Source: Haliclystus octoradiatus | Lineage: Eukaryota > Cnidaria > Staurozoa > Stauromedusae > Haliclystidae | Direction of reading: 5' to 3' | Length of the DNA stretch: 64,000 nucleotides | Assembly (NCBI GenBank): GCA_916610825.1 | Contig: OU744451.1 | Span: forward strand, 20,299,482-20,363,481 | Part shown: piece after piece, positions 53,901 through 62,169 of the stretch | Layout: each line of letters begins with the position of its first letter | Position numbering within the stretch: the first letter of the stretch is position 1 | Made by a program: the position numbers and the translations under genes | The notes under the pieces: model-generated | The model's database searches: none | What the model saw: only the letters and a program-made list of their open reading frames with translations | Told to the model about the DNA's origin: nothing

Positions 53901-56900
53901 CTTTATATTTAGTTTTATGTGCACGCCCTGCTATAGGTGCACGCCGGTAATAATCTTCATAGTTAAATTCAAGTTTTAAGTGCACGCCCTGCTATAGGTG
54001 CACGCTGGTAATATTCTTTATATTTAGTTTGATGTGCACGCCGGTAATATTCTTCAGATTTAAATTTAAGTTTTAAGTGCACGCCCTCCTATAGGTGCAC
54101 GCCGGTAATATTCTTTATATTTAGTTTTATGTGCACGCCCTGCTATAGGTGCACGCCGGTAATAATCTTCATATTTAAATTCAAGTTTTAAGTGCACGCC
54201 CTGCTATAGGTGCACGCCGGTAATATTCTTTATATTTAGTTTCATGTGCACGCCCCTGCTATAGGTGCACGCCGGTAATAATCTTCATATTTAAATTCAA
54301 GTTTTAAATGCACGCCCTCCTATACGTGCACGCTGGTACTATTCTTTATATTTAGACGATACGATAGGGTGCACGCCGGTAATATTCTTCATATTTAAAT
54401 TCAAATTATAAGTGCACGCTCATACGATAAGTGCACTCCGGTAATATTCTTATTTAGTTTTATGTGCACGCCCCTACTATAAGTACACGCCGGTGATATT
54501 CTTCATATTTAAATTCAAGTTATAAGTGCACGCCCATACGATAGATGCACGCCAGTAATATTATTCATATTTAAAAAAAAATAAAGGGCACGCCCATGAG
54601 ATAGGTGCACGCTCTTAACATTTAAAAACTTTTACGTCCACGCCTCTGTTTTAGGTGCACGCTGTCGATATTTTAGGTTTTCGTTTCGTGTAAAATTGCG
54701 GTAATTATTTTACTTCCGCGGCAAATCGTGCCGGCTCCTTCTTGTATCTACGTCATTTCGTGCAAAATTGCGGCGACAATTTTTGCCGCGCGGCAAAATA
54801 TCGTAGATGCACGTGGAAAAACGTACATTTTGGGATTTATGTCGAAAATTTAACGTCGAAAAAATTTTTTCGACGTTAAACTTTTCGACGTTATAGCGTA
54901 CAATCTTATGAATGTGTAAACTCTTTTTTTATAAAACATTCAACTACAGTGAAAACAAATACTTGGCATACTTTCTAAAGGTTGATTAAAATATATTTTA
55001 TCAGACGTACGTAAATATTGTGGTGACCTCAGTATTGTGACAAATTTCTATTGTAATATTGCACACGTTATGTTGCTGTTAAATTGAATGTTGTATCTAT
55101 TTTGTAATCACTCTCTTTTCTGTTGGTTTGAGGCCATGCTTTGAATCACGCTTATAAGTAATGATTGAAAGGTTAGCATATAGATATTGGACATACACAT
55201 ACCTCATTTGCTTTTCTTGGACATCTTGGTTTGATTATGACAATTGATTTGCATTTGAGTTTTAGTAAGTTAGTTGGCAACCAGGATTTTCTTACCTATT
55301 CATATTATAAGATTAACTCCCCAAAACATTTACAACAGCGTTACTATCTGCTTATTCCAAGAGGAAATTGCTAGGCGAAGCTAAACACTCTGGCGCTAAG
55401 CTAGATCAAACTAATTCCATCGAAGTAGTTGTATGCCAAGGCCATTGCCTTCAGTTTGGTTTTTTAATTTACCAACGTTTGAAAGGTGACACTCATAAAT
55501 CGAATAAAATAAAACAAATCAAAACCAGTAAAAATATAGAACAACAATAATAAAAGTTATCTTTGTGAACCACAACTATACCAATATAACCATCCAAACT
55601 TGCCAAATTGTTTTGACAAATCATACAAATTTATATCGAAGGAATAAAGCTAAAATGGACGCCAAGATGGAGAATCTGAAATAGCCTCTCTCCTGAATTC
55701 TATTTTGTGAAATTGAGATTTGCAAAACATATTGTTGGCTCTGCGCAAAAAAATTACAGAATTACTTGCTGAACATGAATAGGAAATATCATTGCTATAA
55801 GGCCAACTAAGTAATATGAAATATGAATATGATGCGCCGCTATTAGTAATAAGTCTAAGGTAATAACACAAGGTTTTGAAGATAAAATTCAAACTTGAAC
55901 ATTAACCTTAATCTAGCCTTTTTTGACTAGGTAGTATTAGATGATGCCACTAAACTATATTAAGACTATCCATATGTTGTCAGTTTGTCAATGTAATTGC
56001 ACGTGACATGCGGCAGAAGCATCTTAAGGCTTGGAAGAGCAACTGAGCAACCGGATCTTTAAATGCGTTGCGATATATGAAGCAAAAGTCGATGTTTAAA
56101 ATGTTTCAGCAACGTTGCTTCAGCGTTGCGACAGCGTTGCGAATGAGATCTATTCTCATTAAAATTATTACATTGCAGCAGCGTTGCAACTACGGACAAA
56201 GTAACGTCGGAAGAGCTACCTATTTTGCAACATCCGTGCAACGTTGTGAAAAGGTAGCATATGGTAGCAAAGACGTTGCACAACTTGCAACCTCAAAACA
56301 ACTATTGAACAACGTTGTTGCTACGTAGTGTGCCTGCTGGGATATTGTTCAAGTATTGATGGACGAGTGGTCCAAGGTCACTCAGGATTTCTAAAATAGC
56401 GCGCATTCATTAGGTATGAACCCCATGAGTGGTGGTTTTTATTTCAATTCTTTTTCCTTTGCTCTCAAATGCAATTCAATGACAATATAACCAAACTTGA
56501 TTGAAGATGTTGCACAGTAGTATTTATATTTAAAGGAACATTATCATTCTGCTTGCAAAGACCGCCGAATAAATGCAGGGGAAAACCGAAACAATTTGAA
56601 ATGACCATCGAAATGATTTCTTTCAACAGATACGTTTGATAACAAAATAGGAATATAATTATGTCAGGATTAGGGAAAAATAATAACAGAATCAATTATA
56701 TTTAAACTTTATAACAATAATAATATAACATAATTAATTTGATCAAGGGTTTATTTCAATTGAATGCGCATGCTGGGTAAATTTCCATGGCTTTATGCTG
56801 GTCCTACCTTAAAGTAGCATTGCATCAGCGTACACCGTGATTTACCAAAATTATCAGCTAAACCATTACCTCACAACAATGTTGCAGCAACGTTGGGTTG

Positions 56901-59900
56901 AAAACAGCGATTTACACAAATTTTCATTCAAACCATTACCTTAAAACAACGTTGCAGCAACATTGGGTGCAGTACCGTTTTTATTGCCCAATTATAGGTT
57001 AAACCATTACCTTAAAAAAACGTTGCAGCAGCGTTGCGTTGAACATAGAGATTTCTACTCAATTACTCAAAAACAACGTCGCAGCAACTGTTTTTCCGGG
57101 TTGCCGGTTGGTTGTACCGACGTTGTACAGCGTTGCGACCACCAAACAACCGATATGCAACGTTGCACCAGCGTTGTGTGCCTGCTGGGACTATGAAAAT
57201 TAAACCCCTCAGCCCTTTTGGAGATAAGGACGTTTCAGTAGATGAACCTGCACTAAAATTTATCTATATTCTTTACTCATTCAGACAAAGAAACTGCTCT
57301 GCAAACTTACGCGGGAGTATTTACATTATGCAAACGTAGAGAAGCTATAGTGTACAATTATGAGTTATGTGATGGTAGATATGACTGCGAAGACAAAACC
57401 GACGAAGATAACTGTTCTGCTAGTAAGTTTTCACGAACTAATTACCAACATTTATAAAATAGAATGATTGAATCTTTCATTTAAACCCTATAATGTTGAA
57501 GCCCTGTCGATAAATTGAAACACAAACACTCCTCACTTTGTGATTCGAAATGAAATTGAATGGTATGATTCGGCTATGATTAACGATAACCTGGTTGAAC
57601 AAGAGCATTTCTTCGATTCATAGTTTGACAATTCAAGATTTGCAAAGTGTCTAGTGACGACTTCCACTTTCCAGCATTTTCTGTGCAACTTCTACTAATA
57701 GAATAAAATAAAACATTTAAACAACCCCTCAATTCTTATGCTGCGTCAAAGATCATCAAATCTATACAATATTTTTTTTAATTATTAGATAATATCAACT
57801 TTCATATGCAGTGGTTAATGCTTTTGACAGTTGTCTGCAGGATCTTCAATCTCTGGCAGGAGCAATATTGTTTTGCCGTCAGGGAACGCATTTGTCTTCA
57901 GGATAAAACTCGAAGGCAAAAATTACGAGCCGAGGCGGCTGGAAATTTTCTGATGCCTTCTCGTTTCCTCCTTACGTGCCTCTCGTGGTGCTATCAGAGC
58001 ATAGTTTTCGGAAAGTATGAACAATTTGTTTAATAAAATATAACCCCTTTTCAAAAAATCCTTCCCCGTTGCGGTATGATTCCTTAATATGTTGAAAAAT
58101 TCTTGAATCGTCAAACCATGAATCGAAGCAATGCTCTTGTTCACCCAGGTTATCGTTAACTATCGTTAACTATTTGGTTTAGAACATAGCCAGCCCCGAT
58201 TTGTGACTGTTGGGGTCGTGGGACGTTTTTTCAGAGCATTTTCTGATCTTTACAATCCTTGATCAAGTATGTAATTCTCCTATTTTCGTGATGTCACGGG
58301 AAGAAAGCTGAGTCGAGAGCTGTACACTTGCTTGATTCACTTGCCTTATTTAAATCAACTAAAAGCTGCGAGGAAAAATTTATAACGAGAAATTTATATT
58401 TCTCTCGGATTTCTCTTCTTGCAATAAAAAGAATGGATGCTTAACATCGTTTTCTTACATAGTCATTGATTCTTATCTTTAAACAATATTTTCTATGGCT
58501 TGTGTGTATTATTCATTATGAAAAACTGACTGGAAAAACTTGAAAATGAAAGAAAATGTTTTTTGCCTATAATTTGAAGAATTTTGTAAAAAGCCGTGAA
58601 CGCGAAATAAGAAATGAAACAAACAAAGATTTATTGACTAAATGTTTGCTAATTACCTATTAAAAGGGCAGATTATTGAATTTATGATCACTTCTAGCTA
58701 ACTGATTATATAATGTTGCTAACTTTCATTTGGAGAAATGGATTAAATATTTGAAACTTTAGTGGTTGAATTTGTTTTGGCTTTGGTAGTTCATCGAAAG
58801 CTTTCCTTTCTATGACAGGAATTTAGTGCTTATACTTATAACTAGGAACTTTCAAAAATTGGCCATAAAAGGATGAGGGGATGAATAAATGAAATGAAGT
58901 TATGTTATGTTATGTTTTTACAATTATCAATACCGTAAAAGTTAAAAATTCGGCAAATTGTTTTTGAATTGTTAAATTGTTAAGATATTTCTATACACTT
59001 CAAACCTGTTTGTTTACTGGCCCAGATATTTCTCCTGCAAGCCATTTGATTTAATTTGAACAACTGAGAAACTGAGAAACTGCATGAAACAGTTACTCAA
59101 TAAAATTGTATATGACTCTACAAATATTCACTGTATTTACTTTTACTTTTTATTACTTGCCAGTTTATAATGCCATATATTTAAATAATTATCGGTTGTT
59201 TGGTATTTTCATAAATTTCTTGAAATCTACGGGGTCAAGCTCGGCTATGGTGAATGGCGTTATTGCCGTTAACCAATCAAATTGCAAGAATAAATCGTTG
59301 CAGATCCTTTATATGTTCTAATATTATCTAATTCTACGTTATAATATAATATAATTTGAGCTGATGACATGTATATGACGGTGTTCAATGCTTGTTAAGA
59401 GAGAGCGTAATATAGAACTTGCATTTTGTTACTAGGAGGTTCACTCATTTATTTTGCGATCATCAGACGGTTGATAATCTCAAAATAAGTTTGTGAAACT
59501 CCGACTAACGGAAAAGGCTTTGCCTCACCTTTGTGGCAATTCTATATATTTCTACTTTATAAATCTAGTATTAAACACCTTTTCGTGCAATTTTGATTAT
59601 ATAAGTAATCGAGCTGCAAATGAGCCACTCAAAAGGTTTTAATGATGAAATAATACGAACAACATGAATCTGTGTTTGATTTCTTCGGTGTCATGCATGT
59701 TATTAGAGCCATAAACTCGTCGGGCTTTCCATGTTACTTATTCTATGCTTATGGTGATGATGAGGATTTCTCTTCGTAGTTCGTTGTAAAATAGACCAAA
59801 CTAGCTTAAACATGCAAAACATCCTCTGGAAAAGAACAGAAATTGACAAGCTAGCTGTCGTAAAGTGCTCAGATTTCAACTCTAACTATACAGGTAAGAA

Positions 59901-60497
59901 TGATGTTGTTTATGTATCTATATTGTCAATATCTCTGGCTTCTTACGGGATAAAGATGATAATTTCTAGATTCGATAATTTAATACTTTGATGATCATCA
60001 ACATCGACATTCATTTTTATTGCAGGATATATACAACGTCGATGCCATGGAAATAACTCATCGAATATCAAAAGTTTATGGGGGGATGTTGACTATTGCA
60101 GCTGTAAACCAAAATACATATCCGAGTTTGAGATTGAGGTAGACTGCATGATATTGACATGCTGAAATTCTCGAAGTTATTTGATAACTAAGCATACTCC
60201 AGATAACTTTTCTGAATACATCTTTTGGTTTAGACACTTCCAACTTTCATGTCTATCTTGCTATCCTGTATTACAGCCATCGTATTAAAATTTATGTAAT
60301 TGATTACATATTTATTTTAGCTGAAAGCAGAGTCAACATTGCAAGATCTGACATTGGCCAGTCAAAGACTATGTAATATATCCATGAAGTCAATGTATTA
60401 TAAAAATTACCTGAAACAAGGAATTCTTCTTTTAAAGAGACTTAACCAAACGGGATGGAATTCAACACAATTTACAGACATTTCATCCATTATGAGC
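26775..60497 (+). CDS. Adhesion-GPCR-like gene, ectodomain exons (signal, VWC, Cys-rich, LDLa, HormR, GAIN)
   Basis: Seven exons join without a frame conflict: 26775-26907, 31024-31224, 32408-32584, 57285-57422, 59780-59893, 60026-60138, 60321-60497; the first five junctions are phase 1 and the sixth is phase 0, giving about 350 residues. The order is signal peptide, acidic linker, VWC-like domain, Cys-rich module, LDLa, HormR-like domain, GAIN start. HormR plus GAIN is the signature of adhesion GPCR ectodomains, so the missing GPS and 7TM exons should follow right of the window. As a cell-surface receptor its modules should bind extracellular ligands. Intron 3 is 24.7 kb of repeats; the others are 0.13-4.1 kb. 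Other exons inside the long introns cannot be excluded. The upstream gene at 2837-8592 is the likely paralogue. Confidence 0.75.
26908..31023 (+). other. Intron 1 of the second receptor gene
   Basis: 4.1 kb with no recognised element or domain. Short frames at 28123-28341, 29513-29847 and 30096-30314 are AT-rich and lack motifs. A small extra exon cannot be excluded. Confidence 0.5.
31024..31224 (+). CDS. Exon 2: von Willebrand factor C-like domain
   Basis: Flanked by TTTTAG and GTAAAT, phase 1 at both ends. It encodes GCTLFGKTYSNSDSFY, then CLKCYCHNGEIVC, then KRCQGTEC; this order of C, C-x2-C-x-C-x2-G-x2-C, C and C matches the VWC pattern. Such modules bind growth factors of the BMP type or mediate oligomerisation in other proteins; the ligand here is unknown. 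Confidence 0.75.
32408..32584 (+). CDS. Exon 3: unrecognised Cys-rich module
   Basis: Phase 1 at both ends (ATTTTAG before, GTATAA after). About 58 residues with eight Cys, including NGCQYTCERGS, PPWCQRW and KYCATGCPG. The pairing of Cys suggests a secreted disulphide-bonded module, but I do not recognise the family. It is the last exon before the 24.7-kb repeat-filled intron. Confidence 0.7.
32925..33290. mobile_element. Left end of a TIR element: CCCAGCAGGCAC plus CAACGTTGC-type repeats
   Basis: Starts CCCAGCAGGCACAACAACGTTGCGG. For about 350 bases it repeats AACGTTG or close variants (AACTTTG, GACGTTG, AACTTCTAA). No inverted partner occurs within this 350-bp block; the closest matching right ends are at 56341 and 57189. 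Confidence 0.65.
33916..36254 (-). other. Possible minus-strand spliced gene or gene remnant
   Basis: Four exon-like segments have good splice sites on the minus strand. First, 36199-36254: ATG at 36250, encoding MSAVPIEMFGQKSIGKL, phase 1. Second, 35909-35946: 38 bp, encoding GLSNETKNVMCRQ if used. Third, 35707-35801: encodes MYLLLMFDELIARTINM and PYNWCDIGMDPPIK, and joins in frame to the first exon only if the second is skipped. Last, 33916-34009: open to a stop (DSVVYAADELIVANVD...SHHQQ), needing phase 2 while the third exon ends in phase 0, so an exon is missing or decayed. I do not recognise the protein. A transposon end (34976) lies within the gap before the last exon. Confidence 0.3.
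34976..35300. mobile_element. Second left end: CCCAGCAGGCAC plus CAACGTTGC-type repeats
   Basis: Starts CCCAGCAGGCACAGCAACGTTGCGG, nearly the same as the end at 32925 over the first 25 bases, then keeps only the repeated AACGTTG word (about ten instances including variants). Same orientation as 32925. Confidence 0.65.
36255..37464. other. Unrecognised interval with two open frames
   Basis: A 112-codon + frame at 36303-36641 (MRDQKNVLLKVSDET...) and a 94-codon frame at 36816-37100 have ordinary amino-acid composition but no motif I recognise, and no intact splice links to the neighbours. They might be relics of a transposon-borne gene. Otherwise AT-rich. Confidence 0.3.
37465..43735 (+). repeat. 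Satellite array, 179-bp unit, about 35 copies
   Basis: Units repeat every 179 bases with high identity from about 38040 to 43600; the first three or four (37465-38040) and the last are diverged. Each unit contains AATGGCATATTTCCAAAAAT, TGTACACATCTTATGTACCA and GATTTTGTCAAATGTCGATA. Each carries a 62-codon ATG-to-stop frame that overlaps the next by 10 bases (ctATGcagaTAA). As 179 is not a multiple of three, every unit is in a new frame, so this is not a coding repeat. Higher-order copies are present: dimers at 38374-39090 and 42700-43415, a trimer at 39090-39626 copied at 39627-40163, and a tetramer period (41628-41984 matches 42343-42699). A few units carry an 11-base local duplication (TTATGCACGTC). 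Confidence 0.95.
43736..44933. other. Spacer between the satellite and the composite element
   Basis: No gene seen. A short duplication (CTGTAGTAGCAACTATAGTATATTT and a second diverged copy) occurs at about 44158-44225. Otherwise AT-rich unique sequence. Confidence 0.5.
44934..45035. repeat. Left terminal repeat with five GTCGAAAA words
   Basis: ACGTCGAAAAG, ATGTCGAAAAG, ACGTCGAAAAT, ACGTCGAAAAAA and ATGTCGAAAAG occur within about 85 bases. The inverted counterpart is at 54838-54897. Confidence 0.75.
46727..48275. repeat. Inner foldback arms B/B' with direct repeats in the loop
   Basis: 46727-46795 plus 47562-47620 on the left pairs with 48128-48275 on the right: GATGGTATATGCGATAAAAA, AACAGTTTCGATTTAATCTA and TTACATGAATATTTATATAA are shared in inverted order. 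The loop (47621-48127) holds two direct copies of about 200 bases, each ending GACATGACAGCATCGCGCAT. The left arm is split by a LINE. Confidence 0.8.
46829..47561 (+). mobile_element. 5'-truncated LINE (CR1/Jockey-like) inserted in arm B
   Basis: A 178-codon frame (46847-47383) is the C-terminal end of a non-LTR ORF2: VRPILETCSPVWNPC, then RRVKADLIMIYKITHDLVDL, then VIPWWNSLPDFAVNS. A 3' UTR and a tail CAAATAAATGAATGAAT close it. Comparison with the unbroken opposite arm (48128-48230) places the junctions next to GTAAAAAG and AGAGTTGA. The frame is intact to its stop, so the copy is fairly young, but it lacks the catalytic domain. Confidence 0.85.
48545..52160. repeat. Satellite array, 195-bp unit (212-bp variant), about 18 copies
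   Basis: Each unit reads TTTAATGTCGAAAATGAATA, then GTATTGGACACTGTAGAAAG, then a palindrome AACTATCAATTATAGTT, then GATGAAAATCGCGTTGTGTC. The 212-bp variant has an extra 16-17 bases (a repeated TGAAAATCGCGTT). A variant series recurs, for example a GGACATT variant at 49994 and again at 51780, showing a 1.79-kb (about 9-unit) higher-order copy. The first unit fuses directly to arm A' and the last fades after 52130. Confidence 0.95.
52265..52760. repeat. Small foldback next to the 195-bp satellite
   Basis: GCAACAAAAAACTACAA and TATACCATCGTCAGTTCAAA on the left (52270-52325) recur inverted at 52672-52755. The spacer is about 350 bases and noncoding. Confidence 0.75.
52839..52868 (+). other. Two G-runs (G8 and G7)
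   Basis: GGGGGGGG at 52839-52846 and GGGGGGG at 52862-52868 in otherwise AT-rich DNA. Two runs only, so a G-quadruplex within one strand would need each run to be split. Confidence 0.6.
53290..54665. repeat. GTGCACGCC minisatellite with two alternating spacers
   Basis: The word GTGCACGCC (or a one-base variant) occurs about 40 times. It is separated by a short CCTGCTATAG spacer and by long spacers of two kinds: GGTAATATTCTTTATATTTA-GTTTTAT and GGTAATAATCTTCATATTTA-AATTCAAGTTTTAA. Combined period is about 60 or about 100 bases. Copies at the right end (54350-54665) are more diverged. The minus-strand frames here simply follow the repeat. Confidence 0.9.
53644..53703 (+). mobile_element. 60-bp LINE 3' tail inserted in the minisatellite
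   Basis: The segment CAAGTTTCCCTGTATTTGCC, then TGTCACCATTGTTGACAAAT and AAAATACATACATACAAAT interrupts a CCTATAG spacer. It shares TTGCCTGTCA and the CAAATAAA tail with the LINE end at 47527-47560. It is an extremely 5'-truncated insertion. Confidence 0.7.
54690..54897. repeat. Right sub-terminal repeat and right terminal repeat
   Basis: Two copies of a GC-rich block TTCGTGyAAAATTGCGG...CGCGGCAAA lie at about 54690-54735 and 54755-54805. Then ATGTCGAAAATTTAACGTCG and a perfect palindrome CGTCGAAAAAATTTTTTCGACG lead to the end. Confidence 0.75.
54898..56049. other. AT-rich interval, no gene seen
   Basis: Short chance frames at 55368-55550 and 55650-55892 with no motif. No repeat pair seen. 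Confidence 0.5.
56050..56341. mobile_element. Right end of a TIR element (CAACGTTGC repeats, GTGCCTGCTGGG)
   Basis: About 290 bases dense in CAACGTTGC and GCGTTGCGA words end in GTGTGCCTGCTGGG at 56341, the inverted form of the ends at 32925 and 34976. It has no left partner nearby. Confidence 0.65.
56875..57189. mobile_element. Second right end (CAACGTTGC repeats, GTGCCTGCTGGG)
   Basis: About 315 bases include three diverged tandem copies (AACAACGTTGCAGCAACGTTGGGT and similar, near 56880, 56945 and 57015) and end in GTGTGCCTGCTGGG at 57189, 95 bases before the LDLa exon. Same orientation as the end at 56341. Confidence 0.65.
57285..57422 (+). CDS. Exon 4: LDL-receptor class A domain
   Basis: Phase 1 at both ends. 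The C-terminal half is the calcium-binding core ELCDGRYDCEDKTDEDNCS, preceded by FTLCKRREAIVYNY. The first Cys of the canonical six is absent or shifted (only five to six Cys can be counted depending on the limit chosen), so the fold may be incomplete at its N-terminus. The preceding intron ends only 95 bases after a transposon end at 57189. Confidence 0.85.
57577..58165. mobile_element. MITE, ~590 bp, with ~70-bp inverted ends
   Basis: Left GATTAACGATAACCTGG, then GAACAAGAGCATTTCTTCGA, then TTCAAGA (57577-57645) recurs inverted at 58095-58160. It lies in intron 4 of the second receptor gene. Frames inside (57806-58033 plus, 57923-58144 minus) show no known motif. Confidence 0.7.
58166..59779. 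other. Rest of intron 4
   Basis: Mostly AT-rich unique sequence. At about 58870-58915 a tail GGATGAATAAATGAAATGAA and (GTTAT)n suggest another LINE 3' end reduced to its tail. No exon seen. Confidence 0.45.
59780..59893 (+). CDS. Exon 5: first half of HormR-like domain
   Basis: Phase 1 at both ends. Encodes RCKIDQTSLNMQNILWKRTE followed by VVKCSDFNSNYTG. The spacing Cys...Trp...Val-x2-Cys-Pro/Ser is that of the hormone-receptor (HRM) domain found in class B receptor ectodomains. NYTG is a potential N-glycosylation site. Confidence 0.7.
60026..60138 (+). CDS. Exon 6: second half of HormR-like domain
   Basis: Enters in phase 1 and leaves in phase 0. Encodes GYIQRRCHGNNSSN, then SLWGDVDYCSCKPKY. 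The R-x-C...LW-x-D-x-x-x-C signature completes the HRM domain begun in the previous exon. The intron between the two is only 132 bases. Confidence 0.75.
60321..60497 (+). CDS. Exon 7: probable start of GAIN domain
   Basis: Phase 0 at both ends, 59 codons. The segment is helical and Leu-rich (TLQDLTLASQRL, CNISMKSMYY, KQGILLLKRLNQ), as in the helical subdomain A of GAIN, which in this family directly follows HormR. Two potential N-glycosylation sites (NISM, NQTG). The downstream part of GAIN and the GPS are not visible before the window edge. Confidence 0.65.
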
Positions 60498-62165
60498 GTA
60501 TGTACATCAATGTAACTTATCAGGATTCAATCTGCGGCTTCAAGGCTAAATATCTGCTTGATGAAAGCTCAAATTCATGCGCTTTTCAAAGTTATCGTGT
60601 GTGGGGAATACCCACCAGAGGTTGATCCAGCCTAAAATCTGACTGGTGCTGGAAGGGGAGGGTAAAGGGGCCCCGTCCTCTAGGAGGGATCCGGAGCAAT
60701 GCCACACAAAAGGGTATGTTTGGTATTCAAAAGCTATTGAAGTGCTGTGACACCATTTCGTAACTCAATCAGAAATGTATTTTATTAAAAGTAGGAACAC
60801 CTCGTGAGGACATATTAGTAGTACTGAATATTATGAATCTTCCGATGTTTGCAATTGTATTACATCTGTTTGTAAAAAATATTGAATATGCATGTAGACA
60901 ATTGACTTATAGAGGCAATATATTAGCATGAACAGTGGTTCTAGAAAATTGTATGGAAAGCATATGTGTATTCCTGGTCACCAAACATCGGCAAGCGACA
61001 GTGGTGCAAATGGAAGGATATGCAGCCAATCATTAATTATTCAGGCAGGAATGATTTGAGTTTGTTATTGTCAGATCATTTAAAGTCGTATGCTTGAACT
61101 AAATGGACCGGATAATACAATAATTTAATAGGACTGTAGAAGTAGGCCTATTTATCATTTGCAAATGAGCAGGGGGCCCATTACCAAAAAATGTAAATAC
61201 AGATCTCAAACATAAACCCGGGTACAATAAAATGTTGAAAACAGTGAATATGAAGCAAAATAAAGCACATTGAATTATTTACTTACCTCTTGGGACAATG
61301 CGATCAATATCGCTTCCATTTTTGGATAGGAAAGTGAGTTCGTCCTGTGATTCAGTAAATTTTATTTACATTTATATTTTGTGCTACATATTTCTCGAGC
61401 TTGTTCTGATTTATACATTGAAAGGGTTGATAATCAGTCTTGAATCAGCTAGAATTAGTCGACAAAATTTTTCTTCTCTAAGTATCATGTCAAGGTAGAC
61501 TGAATTTTGAACATTGAACAGGTTCTGCACTAATGCAGCAAGTTAGTGTTTGGCTTTCCTAGACGCCATGCTTGCGAAAGTGGAAGACATAACAACTTGA
61601 CATGAAAAGTTGACATGAGCTTAGAACAACTCAGCCGGACTTTTATTACATGATTACATAACATCATTCTAATTATTACACTTAAATGCAACTGATGGCC
61701 GTGCTTACTGATGCTCAATTTCCTGAGATTCCTAATTTAAAGGATATTTATATGATTGGTTGAAAGGCTTGTAAAAAAGAGAGAATGGAATGTTGATTGC
61801 TCTGACTGGTGGTAAAAGACTACAGGTGATTGGCTTTTAGATTCTCAAGGGGGCTCATCCCTTGTTGCTGATTGGAGGATAGCTTTGAATCATTTCTCCA
61901 GTGAAGCCGCGCACTGAGAGAGTCTGGAACTGCTAACAGCAGCAAAATATAAAAAAGCAAAATAGCTGAAATTTCACTTCTATCGTAATATCAAATTACT
62001 TCATTTTGGCAGCATCAGAGCTTTGAATATCTGACTGGTGCTCCCCCTCTCTTATCCGCGCCTGATGCCTACTAGTGATGTGCATTTTAATCTTCTTCGA
62101 TACTCATATCTGTGATGTGGAGAAAGCAATTATCTGTGTAGAGAGGCTTTTTTATTAAGTAAATT
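60498..62165. other. Intron after the GAIN exon, first part
   Basis: No further exon of the receptor was found. The word TCTGACTGGTGCT appears at about 60638 and about 62031 in the same orientation; it could mark a repeat or be chance. A GC-richer patch (GGAGGGTAAAGGGGCCCCGT) is at about 60658. Short frames carry no motif. Confidence 0.4.
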
Positions 62166-62169
62166 GAAA

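Larger units (their letters stand above)
44934..54897. mobile_element. Composite ~10-kb TIR-bounded element made of foldbacks and satellites
   Basis: Left end GCTATTACGTCGAAAAGTTT (44934) and right end, read inverted, GCTATAACGTCGAAAAGTTT (ending 54897) match; both continue with further TTAACGTCGAAAA words. TA stands next to both ends in a way that fits a TA duplication, but longer duplications are not evident. Contents in order: foldback arm A, inserted block, foldback arm B split by a LINE, loop with direct repeats, arms B' and A', 195-bp satellite, small foldback, GTGCACGCC minisatellite, GC-rich sub-terminal repeat. There is no transposase frame, so any mobility would be in trans. It lies in intron 3 of the second receptor gene. 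Confidence 0.6.

Noticed and set aside
37465-54665. CRISPR-like array
   Set aside because: The units are head-to-tail tandem repeats without unique spacers, and the DNA is plainly animal.
56068-57339. Frames containing repeated QRC words
   Set aside because: They arise from the CAACGTTGC repeat fields of transposon ends.
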